DNA of 64,000 nt from Nocardiopsis quinghaiensis. GTDB lineage: Bacteria; Actinomycetota; Actinomycetes; Streptosporangiales; Streptosporangiaceae. Positions 1 through 7,443 of this stretch are shown here, piece by piece (position 1 is the first letter of the stretch; every line of letters starts with the position of its first letter). The stretch is from the NCBI RefSeq assembly GCF_008638365.1, contig NZ_VWVU01000020.1:61468-125467 (forward strand). Reading direction: 5' to 3'. The position numbers and the translations under genes are program-made. Below the pieces are notes generated by a model that saw only the letters and a list, made by a program, of their open reading frames with translations, made no database searches and was not told where the DNA came from.

Positions 1-70
1 ACGCGGCTGGCTGACCGCCCTGCGTGCCGCGCTCGCTCCCGACGACGGCACGAAGGAGGCACCCCGGTGA
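1..70 (+). CDS. C-terminal end of an upstream gene, probably part of the cas operon (partial)
   Basis: An open frame enters from the left edge (codons from base 2) and ends at TGA 68-70, giving a last stretch that reads RGWLTALRAALAPDDGTKEA. Its stop overlaps the GTG start of the next gene (GTGA), which is the usual sign of translational coupling. A GAAGGAGG-like ribosome site for the next gene lies inside its last codons. Too little is visible to name a family. Because the next two genes look CRISPR-associated, I infer it is another subunit of the same operon. Confidence 0.5.
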   Translation, partial: RGWLTALRAALAPDDGTKEAPR

Positions 71-825
71 ACCACGACCCCCCGAGACCGCAGGGCCTGT
101 CCGTCCACCGCCTGACCGACGGCCAGGTCGACGCGGTCCTCACCGACGTCTTCGTCCGCGGCCGGCGGTGCCGTCTGCTCGACACGGGCACCGAGGACGT
201 CCCCGGCTCGCCCGGCCGGCCCCAGTGGCTGCTCGCCGAACTCGGCGACGGCCGCCTCACCGGCGCCTGCCCGGGCGCACGGTGGCGCCGCTCGGACCAG
301 CCGCCCACCGGAGACCCGGCGGTCCCGCCCCCGGGCCCCGGCAGCGACCGCTGGCGGATCCTGGAGGTCCTGGTGTTCGGCCCGCACGCGCAGATCCGCG
401 TCGGCGAGGGCGCCGGTGCCGGGTGGATCAGTGCCGACGCCCCCGGACCGCTCCCGGAGTGGCTGCGCCCGCGCGACCGGTCCTTCCTCCTCCAGGGCTG
501 GAACGGCCCGGCGCACAGCCGCACCCTGGACGGCGAGGTGCCCTTCGCGGTGACCCGGGAGCCCTCCGGGACCCGGGCCGTCCTCCCGGTGGAGTGGGCC
601 GACTTCTCCGGCCGTCCGCGCCCCGGCCCCGACGGCAGGACCGCCCTGGAGAGTTCCGGCACCTGGCTGACCGTGCGCGAGTACTGGGCCGGCGATCCCG
701 GCACCGGCGCGGTCGGGGTGGCCTTCCACCGGCTCACCGGTATGCGTACGGGCACGAAGCCGACCGGGCCGGAGTTCGACGTGGGCACCGGCGACGAGAT
801 CCGCGGGAGGGGACCCCGATGGTGA
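67..825 (+). CDS. Csx19-like CRISPR-associated protein (TIGR03984-like), 252 aa
   Basis: Starts at GTG with an AAGGAGG site just upstream. It overlaps the previous stop (GTGA) and its own TGA overlaps the next ATG, so it sits inside a tight operon. The protein alternates short beta-like stretches (WLLAELGDGRL near residue 57, WRILEVLVFGPHAQIRV near 97) with a VREYW segment and a C-terminal RLTGMRTG strand. I recall this pattern from Csx19/TIGR03984 proteins, which accompany type III-D RAMP modules. There are no catalytic motifs and no membrane segments. The placement directly before a TIGR03986-type RAMP protein supports the call more than the sequence alone. It could instead be an unrelated structural subunit. 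Confidence 0.5.
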   Translation: MNHDPPRPQGLSVHRLTDGQVDAVLTDVFVRGRRCRLLDTGTEDVPGSPGRPQWLLAELGDGRLTGACPGARWRRSDQPPTGDPAVPPPGPGSDRWRILEVLVFGPHAQIRVGEGAGAGWISADAPGPLPEWLRPRDRSFLLQGWNGPAHSRTLDGEVPFAVTREPSGTRAVLPVEWADFSGRPRPGPDGRTALESSGTWLTVREYWAGDPGTGAVGVAFHRLTGMRTGTKPTGPEFDVGTGDEIRGRGPRW

Positions 826-3047
826 ACCCGCGCGAGGTCGCCGCGCGGCTCGGCGGCGCGTCCGCTCCCGCGCGCCGGGACGGCCGCTTCCAGGCCACCG
901 CGCCCTACGGGCTGGTCCGGCTCGCCGACACCCCCATGCCCGCCTCCGACCTGCACGGCGAACACTCGGCCGACGAGCTCCTGCGCAGCCACGACCGCAC
1001 GGTGCGGGGCACCCACTCGGGGTGGATCGACCTGACCCTGACCACGCTCACCCCCACCTTCGTCGGCCAGACCCCCGAACGCGGCCGGGTGAGCGCGTCC
1101 CTGCGCTTTCCCCACGGCGACCGCCGCCTGCCCGCCGTCCCCGGCTCCACCCTGCGCGGTCTGGTCCGCAACACCGTGCGCATGCTCACCAGCGGCGAGA
1201 CCGGTCCGGTCAACACCCCGATGCTGTTCTTCCGCGCGCCCGTGCGCATCGATCCCGACAGCAACGACAGCACCCTGTCCACCCGGGCCCGCCAGGTCAT
1301 GGCCCACCAGCACTCCCACTACCGGAGGCGCCGCGCCGGGCTGCGCACCAAGCAGGGCTTCCTGTTCCACTCGCCGGCCGACGGGCACTGGAACGTGGTC
1401 GAGGTCCCCGCCACCGCCCTGTCCGGCGAGCCCGGCCAGGCCCTCAAAGTGCCCTTCGCGGTCCTGCGCGAGAGCCTGCGCACGTGGGACTTCGGAGTCG
1501 AGGACTTCCCCGATCCACCCAGGAGCAACACCTACGTCCCCACCACCCACGAACAGCACGGACACCTGCAGTACCGGTGGGTGTACGCGGTCCACCTGCC
1601 CGGGGAGCGGCGCGTGGCCGCCGTCGCGCCCACCGCCGAGGAGGCACACGCCCACCTCGACGCCCGCACCGCCTCGGCCCGCGGCCTCGGCGGGGGCGGC
1701 GTGGTGCACGCCCTGCTCGTCCTGACCGGGGTCGCCGCCGGCGAGCGCCGCAACGCCTACCTCTTCCCCCGGCCCCCGGACCTGCGCGAGGGCCTGCGCG
1801 TCCCCGACGCCATGGTGGAGCTGTTCGAGTCGGCGGAGCAGGTCACCGGCTACCAGCGCGCCGCCTTCCCCGACACCCTCGGCACGGGGCCGGCCGACCC
1901 CGGGCGGGAACCGGTCGCCGGGGCCGGCGGCGGCCTGCCCCGGCACGGCCTCGAACCGGTCTGGTTCGACCTCGACCCCTCCGGCGCGGTGGTCTCCTTC
2001 GGCCGTTCCGGCGGCTACCGCATCGCGGTCAGCGACGACAACCCGATCCGCCGCGCCCTGCCCGCGCCCGTCCTGGGCCCCCAGCACGGGGACCCCGACC
2101 GGTCCGTGCTGGCGGGACGCACCGTGGACGTGTGCCGCGCCCTGTTCGGCGACACCGACACCTTCGCCGGCGAGTCGGGTGCCTCCAAGGGGCGGGTGTC
2201 GTTCGGCAGCGCGCTGAGCACCGACCCCGAACCCGACTACCCCGACGGCGCGGCCCTGCGAGTCCAGCTGCTCTCGCCCCAGCGGGGCTGCTTCGCCAAC
2301 TACCTGGTCCAGGGCCCCGACGCGGACTCGGGGGAGCGGCCCGACATCATCACGTGGTCGCACGAGGGCCGGGTGCGCCTGGGCGGGTACAAGGCGTACC
2401 TGCACCGGCACCGCGCCGAACTGGGCAGCCCGGTCCGCTACGACGCGCGCGCCCGGGAGGAGCTGGGGCTGATGGTGCTGCGGCCCGGTCCGCAGGTCGA
2501 ACCGCCCCGGGACACCCAGCGCGACATCATCCCCCTCCGCGACGGTCTCACCTTTCACTCCCGCATCACCTTCACCAATCTGACCGACGGTGAACTCGGC
2601 GCGCTGCTACGCGCGCTGCTGCTCGACAACCCGGTGGACGGGGGAGACCCCCACGATCCCGAGTACGCCCACAAGATCGGTATGGGCAAGTCGCTGGGCA
2701 TGGGCAGCGTGCACCTGAGGCCGGAGCTGTACCTGGTGGACCGGCGCGCCCGCGCCCTGGACCCGGGCCCGGCAGCCGGGGTCGTACGCGCCGGGGGCCG
2801 CCGGGTCCAGGGGTTCCTGGACGCGTTCGGCGCCGCCCTGGCGGGCAGACGGCTGCCGGGTGAGCCCGACCCCGAGCGGTGGCGGCGGGTGGAGCAGGCG
2901 GTGGACGTGTGCCTGGCCGGCCGGTGGCGCGGCCGTCTGCCCTGGGAGGAGACCGCGGTGATGTCGCTGCGCGAGTTCGCCGAGTACCCGGTGCTGCCCC
3001 CGCTGACCCGGCGGTTCCGCGACGCCGGGTGGTCCGGACGTGCGTGA
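819..3047 (+). CDS. CRISPR-associated RAMP-superfamily protein, TIGR03986 type, 742 aa
   Basis: RAMP proteins are RRM-fold subunits that bind crRNA in type III effector complexes. The ATG at 819 follows GGGAGGGG and overlaps the upstream stop by seven bases; an open extension further upstream is only a shadow of the preceding gene. Hallmarks are PGSTLRG at residues 108-114 followed by a basic helix (the N-terminal RAMP signature), SKGRVSFGSA near 455, LSPQRGCFANYL near 490, LGGYKAYLHRH near 525, and the glycine-rich loop GMGKSLGMGS near 622-631. The length (about 740 aa) and motif order fit TIGR03986 rather than short Cmr/Csm Cas7 subunits. No metal-dependent nuclease site is obvious. It is the last plus-strand gene of the cas operon, with a convergent gene 21 nt downstream. 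Confidence 0.8.
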   Translation: MVNPREVAARLGGASAPARRDGRFQATAPYGLVRLADTPMPASDLHGEHSADELLRSHDRTVRGTHSGWIDLTLTTLTPTFVGQTPERGRVSASLRFPHGDRRLPAVPGSTLRGLVRNTVRMLTSGETGPVNTPMLFFRAPVRIDPDSNDSTLSTRARQVMAHQHSHYRRRRAGLRTKQGFLFHSPADGHWNVVEVPATALSGEPGQALKVPFAVLRESLRTWDFGVEDFPDPPRSNTYVPTTHEQHGHLQYRWVYAVHLPGERRVAAVAPTAEEAHAHLDARTASARGLGGGGVVHALLVLTGVAAGERRNAYLFPRPPDLREGLRVPDAMVELFESAEQVTGYQRAAFPDTLGTGPADPGREPVAGAGGGLPRHGLEPVWFDLDPSGAVVSFGRSGGYRIAVSDDNPIRRALPAPVLGPQHGDPDRSVLAGRTVDVCRALFGDTDTFAGESGASKGRVSFGSALSTDPEPDYPDGAALRVQLLSPQRGCFANYLVQGPDADSGERPDIITWSHEGRVRLGGYKAYLHRHRAELGSPVRYDARAREELGLMVLRPGPQVEPPRDTQRDIIPLRDGLTFHSRITFTNLTDGELGALLRALLLDNPVDGGDPHDPEYAHKIGMGKSLGMGSVHLRPELYLVDRRARALDPGPAAGVVRAGGRRVQGFLDAFGAALAGRRLPGEPDPERWRRVEQAVDVCLAGRWRGRLPWEETAVMSLREFAEYPVLPPLTRRFRDAGWSGRA

Positions 3048-3068
3048 GGGGAGGCCGCCCCCTCCCGG

Positions 3069-4211
3069 TCAGCCGCCGATGGTCTCGGCCAGTGCCTCCA
3101 GCAGGTCCGCGCGCGTGTCGGGGTCCTCCTGGGCGTGCGCCCACAGGGCGGGAACGGATCCCTCCTCCAACAGGGCGCACAGCAGGGTGTCGAGCGCGTC
3201 CTGGGGGTCGGCCTCGAAGTCCGCACGCGACCTCTGGGCCCGCGCCGTCAGATCCAGGGCGGTCCGCTCCAGCCACGCGCGCTCCCGCCCGCCCAGCACC
3301 TCGCGCCGTCCGGTGCCCTCCTCCACCGGTTCGGGGGAAGCGGGGACGGGGGAGTAGGGGGCGCTGCGGGCCCGGCCGCGCGCCTGCTGGACGAGGTGGA
3401 AGTGGACGGGCATGCTCACCGCCATCCGCCCCAGGACCCCGGTGAGCCTGCGGGCGACGTCCTCGCCGCCCATGTCGGGCAGCAGCCCGCGCAGCAGCAG
3501 TCGGCGCCGCTGGTCGGGGGTGCGGCCAGGGTCGGCGTCGCGCCCCGAGGCCAGTTCCGCCAGCTTGCGCAGCAGGTAGTCGCCGGTGGCGGTGGAGACC
3601 ATGGGCGGTTCCTTGACCGCGGTCACGGCGCGCCCGCGCAGGTCGGCGACGGGTACGGCACTGCCGTCCTCGGTGAAGGAGACCGTCTCGCCCGGGTGGA
3701 TGTCCTCGGGCAGGTCGGCGGCGGGATTGCCCCAGCCCGCGGTGAGCACCAGCATGGCCAGCGCCTCCTGGTCGACCAGGTCCGTGGCGACCCGGGCCAC
3801 GTCGCGGCGCTGCGCCCAGCGGCGCGGGCGCTCGGAGAAGGCGCAGCGCACCTGTCCGTCGGCGGTGGCCTGGGGGTAGACGCGGCGCAGGTTCTTGTAG
3901 GAGCGGTCGCGGCGCACGTCGTCCAGGGCGTCGCGCAGCCGGTGGGCGGCGGTGCGGTCGACGCCGGTGCCGTCGGGCGCGGCGCGCCGCATGCGCACGG
4001 CGACGACGCCGTCGGGATCGCCTCCGTGGGCCGGGCACGGGCAGTACTCGGCGCACAGGTCGACATAGTCGCAGAACTGTTCGGAGTGACCCGAACAACC
4101 CTGCGCGGTTCCGTCCGCGGAACAGGGCCCGCATCCCAGCACGCGCGTGAAGGCGCGCAGGAAGGAGGCGGAACCGAACAGCTCCCAGGCGGAGCAGTGG
4201 TGCGTGCTCAC
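3069..4211 (-). CDS. Unknown protein with a cysteine-rich N-terminus, 380 aa
   Basis: I do not recognise a family. I chose GTG at 4211 because GGGGAGAAG lies about 6 nt before it and because a strong promoter (-35 TTGACA, -10 TATTTT) sits at 4330-4359, ruling out the longest open start at 4331. The first 62 residues hold eight cysteines (6, 27, 30, 39, 47, 53, 57, 59) plus several histidines, suggesting a zinc or Fe-S site. The rest is helical and charged, with no membrane segment. It is convergent with the RAMP gene and divergent from the small gene at 4586, so it has its own transcription unit inside the CRISPR locus. It may be a locus-specific accessory or regulator; its function is open. 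Confidence 0.75.
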   Translation of the reverse strand: MSTHHCSAWELFGSASFLRAFTRVLGCGPCSADGTAQGCSGHSEQFCDYVDLCAEYCPCPAHGGDPDGVVAVRMRRAAPDGTGVDRTAAHRLRDALDDVRRDRSYKNLRRVYPQATADGQVRCAFSERPRRWAQRRDVARVATDLVDQEALAMLVLTAGWGNPAADLPEDIHPGETVSFTEDGSAVPVADLRGRAVTAVKEPPMVSTATGDYLLRKLAELASGRDADPGRTPDQRRRLLLRGLLPDMGGEDVARRLTGVLGRMAVSMPVHFHLVQQARGRARSAPYSPVPASPEPVEEGTGRREVLGGRERAWLERTALDLTARAQRSRADFEADPQDALDTLLCALLEEGSVPALWAHAQEDPDTRADLLEALAETIGG

Positions 4212-4329
4212 GAACTCTTCTCCCCGGTGGTCCGGGGCCGGGTCGCTTCCCCAGCCCTCCGGGAAAGCGCGTGCGAAAGAGACGCGAGACCTCAGGTGGC
4301 ACCCCCGCGTCAACGGGAGGCCACGTCCC

Positions 4330-4359
4330 AAAATAGGTCTGCCGAGGTGGAAATGTCAA
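4330..4359 (-). promoter_or_regulatory. Sigma-70-type promoter for the cysteine-rich gene
   Basis: On the minus strand TTGACA (4359-4354, a perfect -35) is followed by an 18-nt spacer and TATTTT (4335-4330). This AT-rich patch stands out in GC-rich surroundings. The predicted transcript would begin near 4323, leaving a leader of roughly 110 nt before GTG 4211. Confidence 0.6.
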
Positions 4360-4362
4360 CGA

Positions 4363-4391
4363 TTGGACTCTCGTACCAAGCTGCATAAACA
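4363..4391 (+). promoter_or_regulatory. Possible divergent promoter for the NLTPH gene
   Basis: TTGGAC (4363-4368), a 17-nt spacer, then TAAACA (4386-4391). It lies back to back with the minus-strand promoter at 4330-4359. The rest of the 4212-4585 spacer holds no other feature I can support. The leader to ATG 4586 would be about 190 nt, which is long, so this is tentative. Confidence 0.35.
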
Positions 4392-4585
4392 CCCAGAGAC
4401 ACTCACGAAATGGACAATGGCAACAATGGCCTCAGCCTTTTCCCGGATCTCCCGTGCGGCATGGTGCTCCGACGGGTGCGGCCGTGTCCGAGAGACTGCG
4501 GTGAGGGCCCCGGAACGGGGCGCGTCACGGACGGGCCGGGCGTCCCGTCCGGCCCGTCCGGAGCGAGAGGAACGGAGGTCGCCGG

Positions 4586-4981
4586 ATGCGGGTGGTCAAC
4601 CTGACGCCGCATGTGGTGACAGTCGTGGACGAGAGATCGCGCGTCATCCGGAGCTGGCCGGAAGCGGCCCAACCCGCCCGGGTGGAGGCCGTACGCGTCC
4701 CCATGGGACTGGAGGTGGCCGGGGTTCCGCTGATGGCGGAGAAGCGCACCCGGGCCAACCTTCCCGAACCGCAGGAGGGGGTGTGGTTCATCGTCTCCTC
4801 CGTGGTCGTCTGCGCCCATCCCGAGCGCCGGGACCTGCTCGTGCCCTCCGACCTCGTGCGCGACGGCAGCGGTGTGGTCACCGCCTGCCGTTCCTTCGTG
4901 GTTAGCGGTCCCCCGGTACGGGTCGGCGGCCGAACCCAGGGGAACAAGCCGGTGTCCGGTGGGACGAGGGTGAACGCCTGA
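4586..4981 (+). CDS. Small 'NLTPH' family protein of unknown function, 131 aa
   Basis: ATG at 4586 has a clear GGAGG seven bases upstream. The protein opens MRVVNLTPHVVTVV and later has LPEPQEGVWFIVSSVVV and RRDLLVPSDLVRDGSG. I have seen the same order (N-L-T-P-H start, then a P-E-x-x-x-G-x-x-x-I-V-S-S strand) in small proteins of phages and accessory islands, but I know no assigned activity. It is all-beta/alpha in appearance and cytosolic, with no cysteine pair. It lies between the cysteine-rich gene and the CARF gene, 127 nt before the latter, in the same direction. A role in the CRISPR signalling module is inference from position only. Confidence 0.75.
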   Translation: MRVVNLTPHVVTVVDERSRVIRSWPEAAQPARVEAVRVPMGLEVAGVPLMAEKRTRANLPEPQEGVWFIVSSVVVCAHPERRDLLVPSDLVRDGSGVVTACRSFVVSGPPVRVGGRTQGNKPVSGGTRVNA

Positions 4982-5108
4982 GACGGGTGTGAGGATAGGG
5001 ACGACCATGAGGAGCCGGGACCACGGGGAACGGGCGCTTCCGTGGGGAAACGCCGCACGGGCGCAGTAGCGTGGTGGCCGACCACACCCCCTTCCCGGGA
5101 GGGACGCC

Positions 5109-7292
5109 GTGGACGGTCCCCGTGCCGCTGTCGTGCTCGTCGGGCGAAACCCCACCCCCGCGCTGCTGTCCTCACTCACCCTTCCCGCCGACCACCTGGT
5201 CCTGGTGGCCAGCGACGGGACCCGCTCCCTCGCCCGACGGGTCGCCGCCTCCGTGGAGCGGCTGGCCTCTCCCGAGTCCGTGCGGGTGGTGAGCGTGGGC
5301 CCAGACCCCCACGACTTCGGCCCGGTCACCGACACCATGGCCGCCCTGCACCGTGCGGGCGGCGGCGAACCCTGGTTCCTGGACTACACCGGCGGCACCA
5401 AGGTGATGAGCGTGGCCGCGGCCCTGCTGCACGAGCGGTCCCTGCCCCCGGACCGCCACCCCCGCGCCCGCAGCTGGCGCCACTACCTCGACGCCGTCCG
5501 CGACACCCTGCGCACCGCCGACGGCTCCCATCCCGGGCGCCCCGTGGTCAGCGACGGCGTCGACCTGCGCACCCTCGCGGAGATCCACGGCGCCCGCTGG
5601 CTGAGGAACCGCGACCCCGAACCCGTCCGTCTCTTCGCACAGGGAGGACGACAGGCCCTCCGGGCGCGCTTCCCCGACCTCTCCCCGGCCGTGCGGCGCG
5701 GCGTCGTCGCCGAGGGCCGCGTCCTGTCCCACCTGCTGCGCCACACGCGCCGCCACCCCGACACCGAGGTCGTCGGAGCCCGCCAGGTCGCCGACCCCCG
5801 CCACCCCGACGGCTCCATCGCCGACTTCGACGCCATCGTGCGCTACCGCCACCGGGTGCTGTGCGTGGAGGCCAAGGCCCGCCCCGGCGACGTCGTGGCC
5901 CGCGCCGGGTGGACCGTGGCCAAGGCCCGCCGGGTCTTCGGCGCCGCCGCCCAGGTGCTGTTCGTCCACACCGGCCCCGCCGTCCCCGGGCTGCGGGAGC
6001 GTGTCACCGCCTACAACCCCGCCCTGAGCGCCCGCAGCGTCCACGTGTGGAGCCTGGACGACCTGCTGTCGCGGCTGACCTCCTTCGAGGAGATCCGCAG
6101 GGCCTTCTTCCCGGGGCCGGGAGCCCCGGGCCCGGCCCGCCCCGGGCCCGACTCCGCACCGCCGGAGCCCTCCGCGCCCCCGCCGCCCGAACACCACCCC
6201 GGCCCCCGGGACGGACCCGTCCTGGTCACCTCCCTGGGCGGCAGCCGCCTGGGCACCCTCACCGCCGTACACGCCCACCGGCCCGCCAGCACACTGATCC
6301 TGCCCTCCAGACAGAGCGTGCGCGACGGGGTACGCGAGTCCGCCGCCCGCACCCTGCACGCCGCCGAGCACCCCGGCGCGCCGCCCGCCGACGCCACCCG
6401 GCTGAAGGAGGCCGGGTACCGCGACCGGGTCCGCTTCACCCCCGACCCCGTGGACGGCTTCGACGCCGACGCGGTCGCCACCGTCGCCCGGGACTGGATC
6501 ATCCGGGAACAGGACACCGAACCGCCGCCCCCGGTCATCGCCGACATCACCACCGGGACCAAGGCGATGAGCCTGGGACTGGCCCTGGCCGCCCGCCGCT
6601 CGGGCGCCTGCGCCACCTACCAGCTGGCGCGCAGGCGCACCGTGGTCTGCCTGACCCACGGCTCGCTGCCCCTGCGGGGCCGCGCCAGCGTGGACTGGTC
6701 GCTGGTCCTGCCCGGCTACACACCGCTGACCGGTGGCCGGCCGGGGGAGGGCGCCGGGGGCCCGGCCGGGTCCCTGGCCGAGCGGGTGTGCCCTGCGGCC
6801 CGCTCCCAGGTGGACACCGGTCTGCTCGACGCCGCCCGCACCGCCCTGGTACGGGCGGCCAGCGGGCCGGTCGGGGTGTGGCTGGACGCCTCCCTCACCG
6901 ACCCCGAGGAGTGCCTGACCGCCCAGGAGCGGCCCAGCCTGGTCCTCACCTTCGACGACCGCGCGGTGGGCCTGACAGCGCCGGGCTGGTACCGGCGCCG
7001 CACCCCCGGCGGCCGGGTGCACGGGGTCGGCCGGGGCGCGTGGGCGCAGAGCGTGTTCGCCGCCACCGTGCACCTCGGCACGCGCTGCGACGTGGCCGGA
7101 ACGGTGGTCGCCCTGACCCGGCCCGGAGGCGACGTCAGCCGCGCGGTCGAACTGGTGGACTGGATCGCCCACGCCGACCCGGAGCGGGAACCGGGGCGGA
7201 TCGCCTTCGGCGAGCCCCTGCGCCCCCTGGTGGCGGTCGCCTCCCCCGGCGCGCTGCCCCCGCTGCTGGACACCGACGTCAGCAAGCTCTAG
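5109..7292 (+). CDS. CARF - PD-(D/E)xK nuclease - CARF protein (Can1/Card1-like type III CRISPR effector), 727 aa
   Basis: GTG at 5109 follows GGGAGGG. Domain order: an N-terminal CARF-like Rossmann unit (VVLVGRNPTPALL at 8-20; ligand loop LDYTGGTKVMS at 91-101), then a restriction-type nuclease core (DFD at 239-241, VEAK at 253-256), a proline-rich linker (335-370), a second CARF-like unit (VLVTSLGGSRLGTL at 371-384; ADITTGTKAMS at 478-488), and a C-terminal domain of about 180 residues I do not recognise. The TGGTK/TTGTK loops are those of Card1/Can1/Can2 proteins, which bind cyclic oligoadenylate made by Cas10 and then cut nucleic acid. Can1 is a single chain with two CARF domains, so this chain could form an intramolecular dimer. 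By analogy it would act in the cytoplasm on invader or host nucleic acid once the CRISPR complex fires. Confidence 0.8.
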   Translation: MDGPRAAVVLVGRNPTPALLSSLTLPADHLVLVASDGTRSLARRVAASVERLASPESVRVVSVGPDPHDFGPVTDTMAALHRAGGGEPWFLDYTGGTKVMSVAAALLHERSLPPDRHPRARSWRHYLDAVRDTLRTADGSHPGRPVVSDGVDLRTLAEIHGARWLRNRDPEPVRLFAQGGRQALRARFPDLSPAVRRGVVAEGRVLSHLLRHTRRHPDTEVVGARQVADPRHPDGSIADFDAIVRYRHRVLCVEAKARPGDVVARAGWTVAKARRVFGAAAQVLFVHTGPAVPGLRERVTAYNPALSARSVHVWSLDDLLSRLTSFEEIRRAFFPGPGAPGPARPGPDSAPPEPSAPPPPEHHPGPRDGPVLVTSLGGSRLGTLTAVHAHRPASTLILPSRQSVRDGVRESAARTLHAAEHPGAPPADATRLKEAGYRDRVRFTPDPVDGFDADAVATVARDWIIREQDTEPPPPVIADITTGTKAMSLGLALAARRSGACATYQLARRRTVVCLTHGSLPLRGRASVDWSLVLPGYTPLTGGRPGEGAGGPAGSLAERVCPAARSQVDTGLLDAARTALVRAASGPVGVWLDASLTDPEECLTAQERPSLVLTFDDRAVGLTAPGWYRRRTPGGRVHGVGRGAWAQSVFAATVHLGTRCDVAGTVVALTRPGGDVSRAVELVDWIAHADPEREPGRIAFGEPLRPLVAVASPGALPPLLDTDVSKL

Positions 7293-7443
7293 AAACCACC
7301 CCGCCGACAGTGCCACTGGGAGCAAGATCATCGCCGTTGGGGAGCCGCCGCCCCGACAAGACCGACTTTTTGCCTGCTCAGCGGCCCGCACCACGGTCCG
7401 CGCGGTCCCTTTCCGGTGAGGATGGAAGGGGCAGGGGAACGTC

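Noticed and set aside
2572..4392. 606-codon minus-strand frame across the RAMP and cysteine-rich genes
   Set aside because: It crosses two real genes, is Arg/Pro/Ala-rich, and lacks motifs.
1..7400. CRISPR repeat array near the cas genes
   Set aside because: I looked for regularly spaced direct repeats and saw none in the window; any array must lie to the left or elsewhere.
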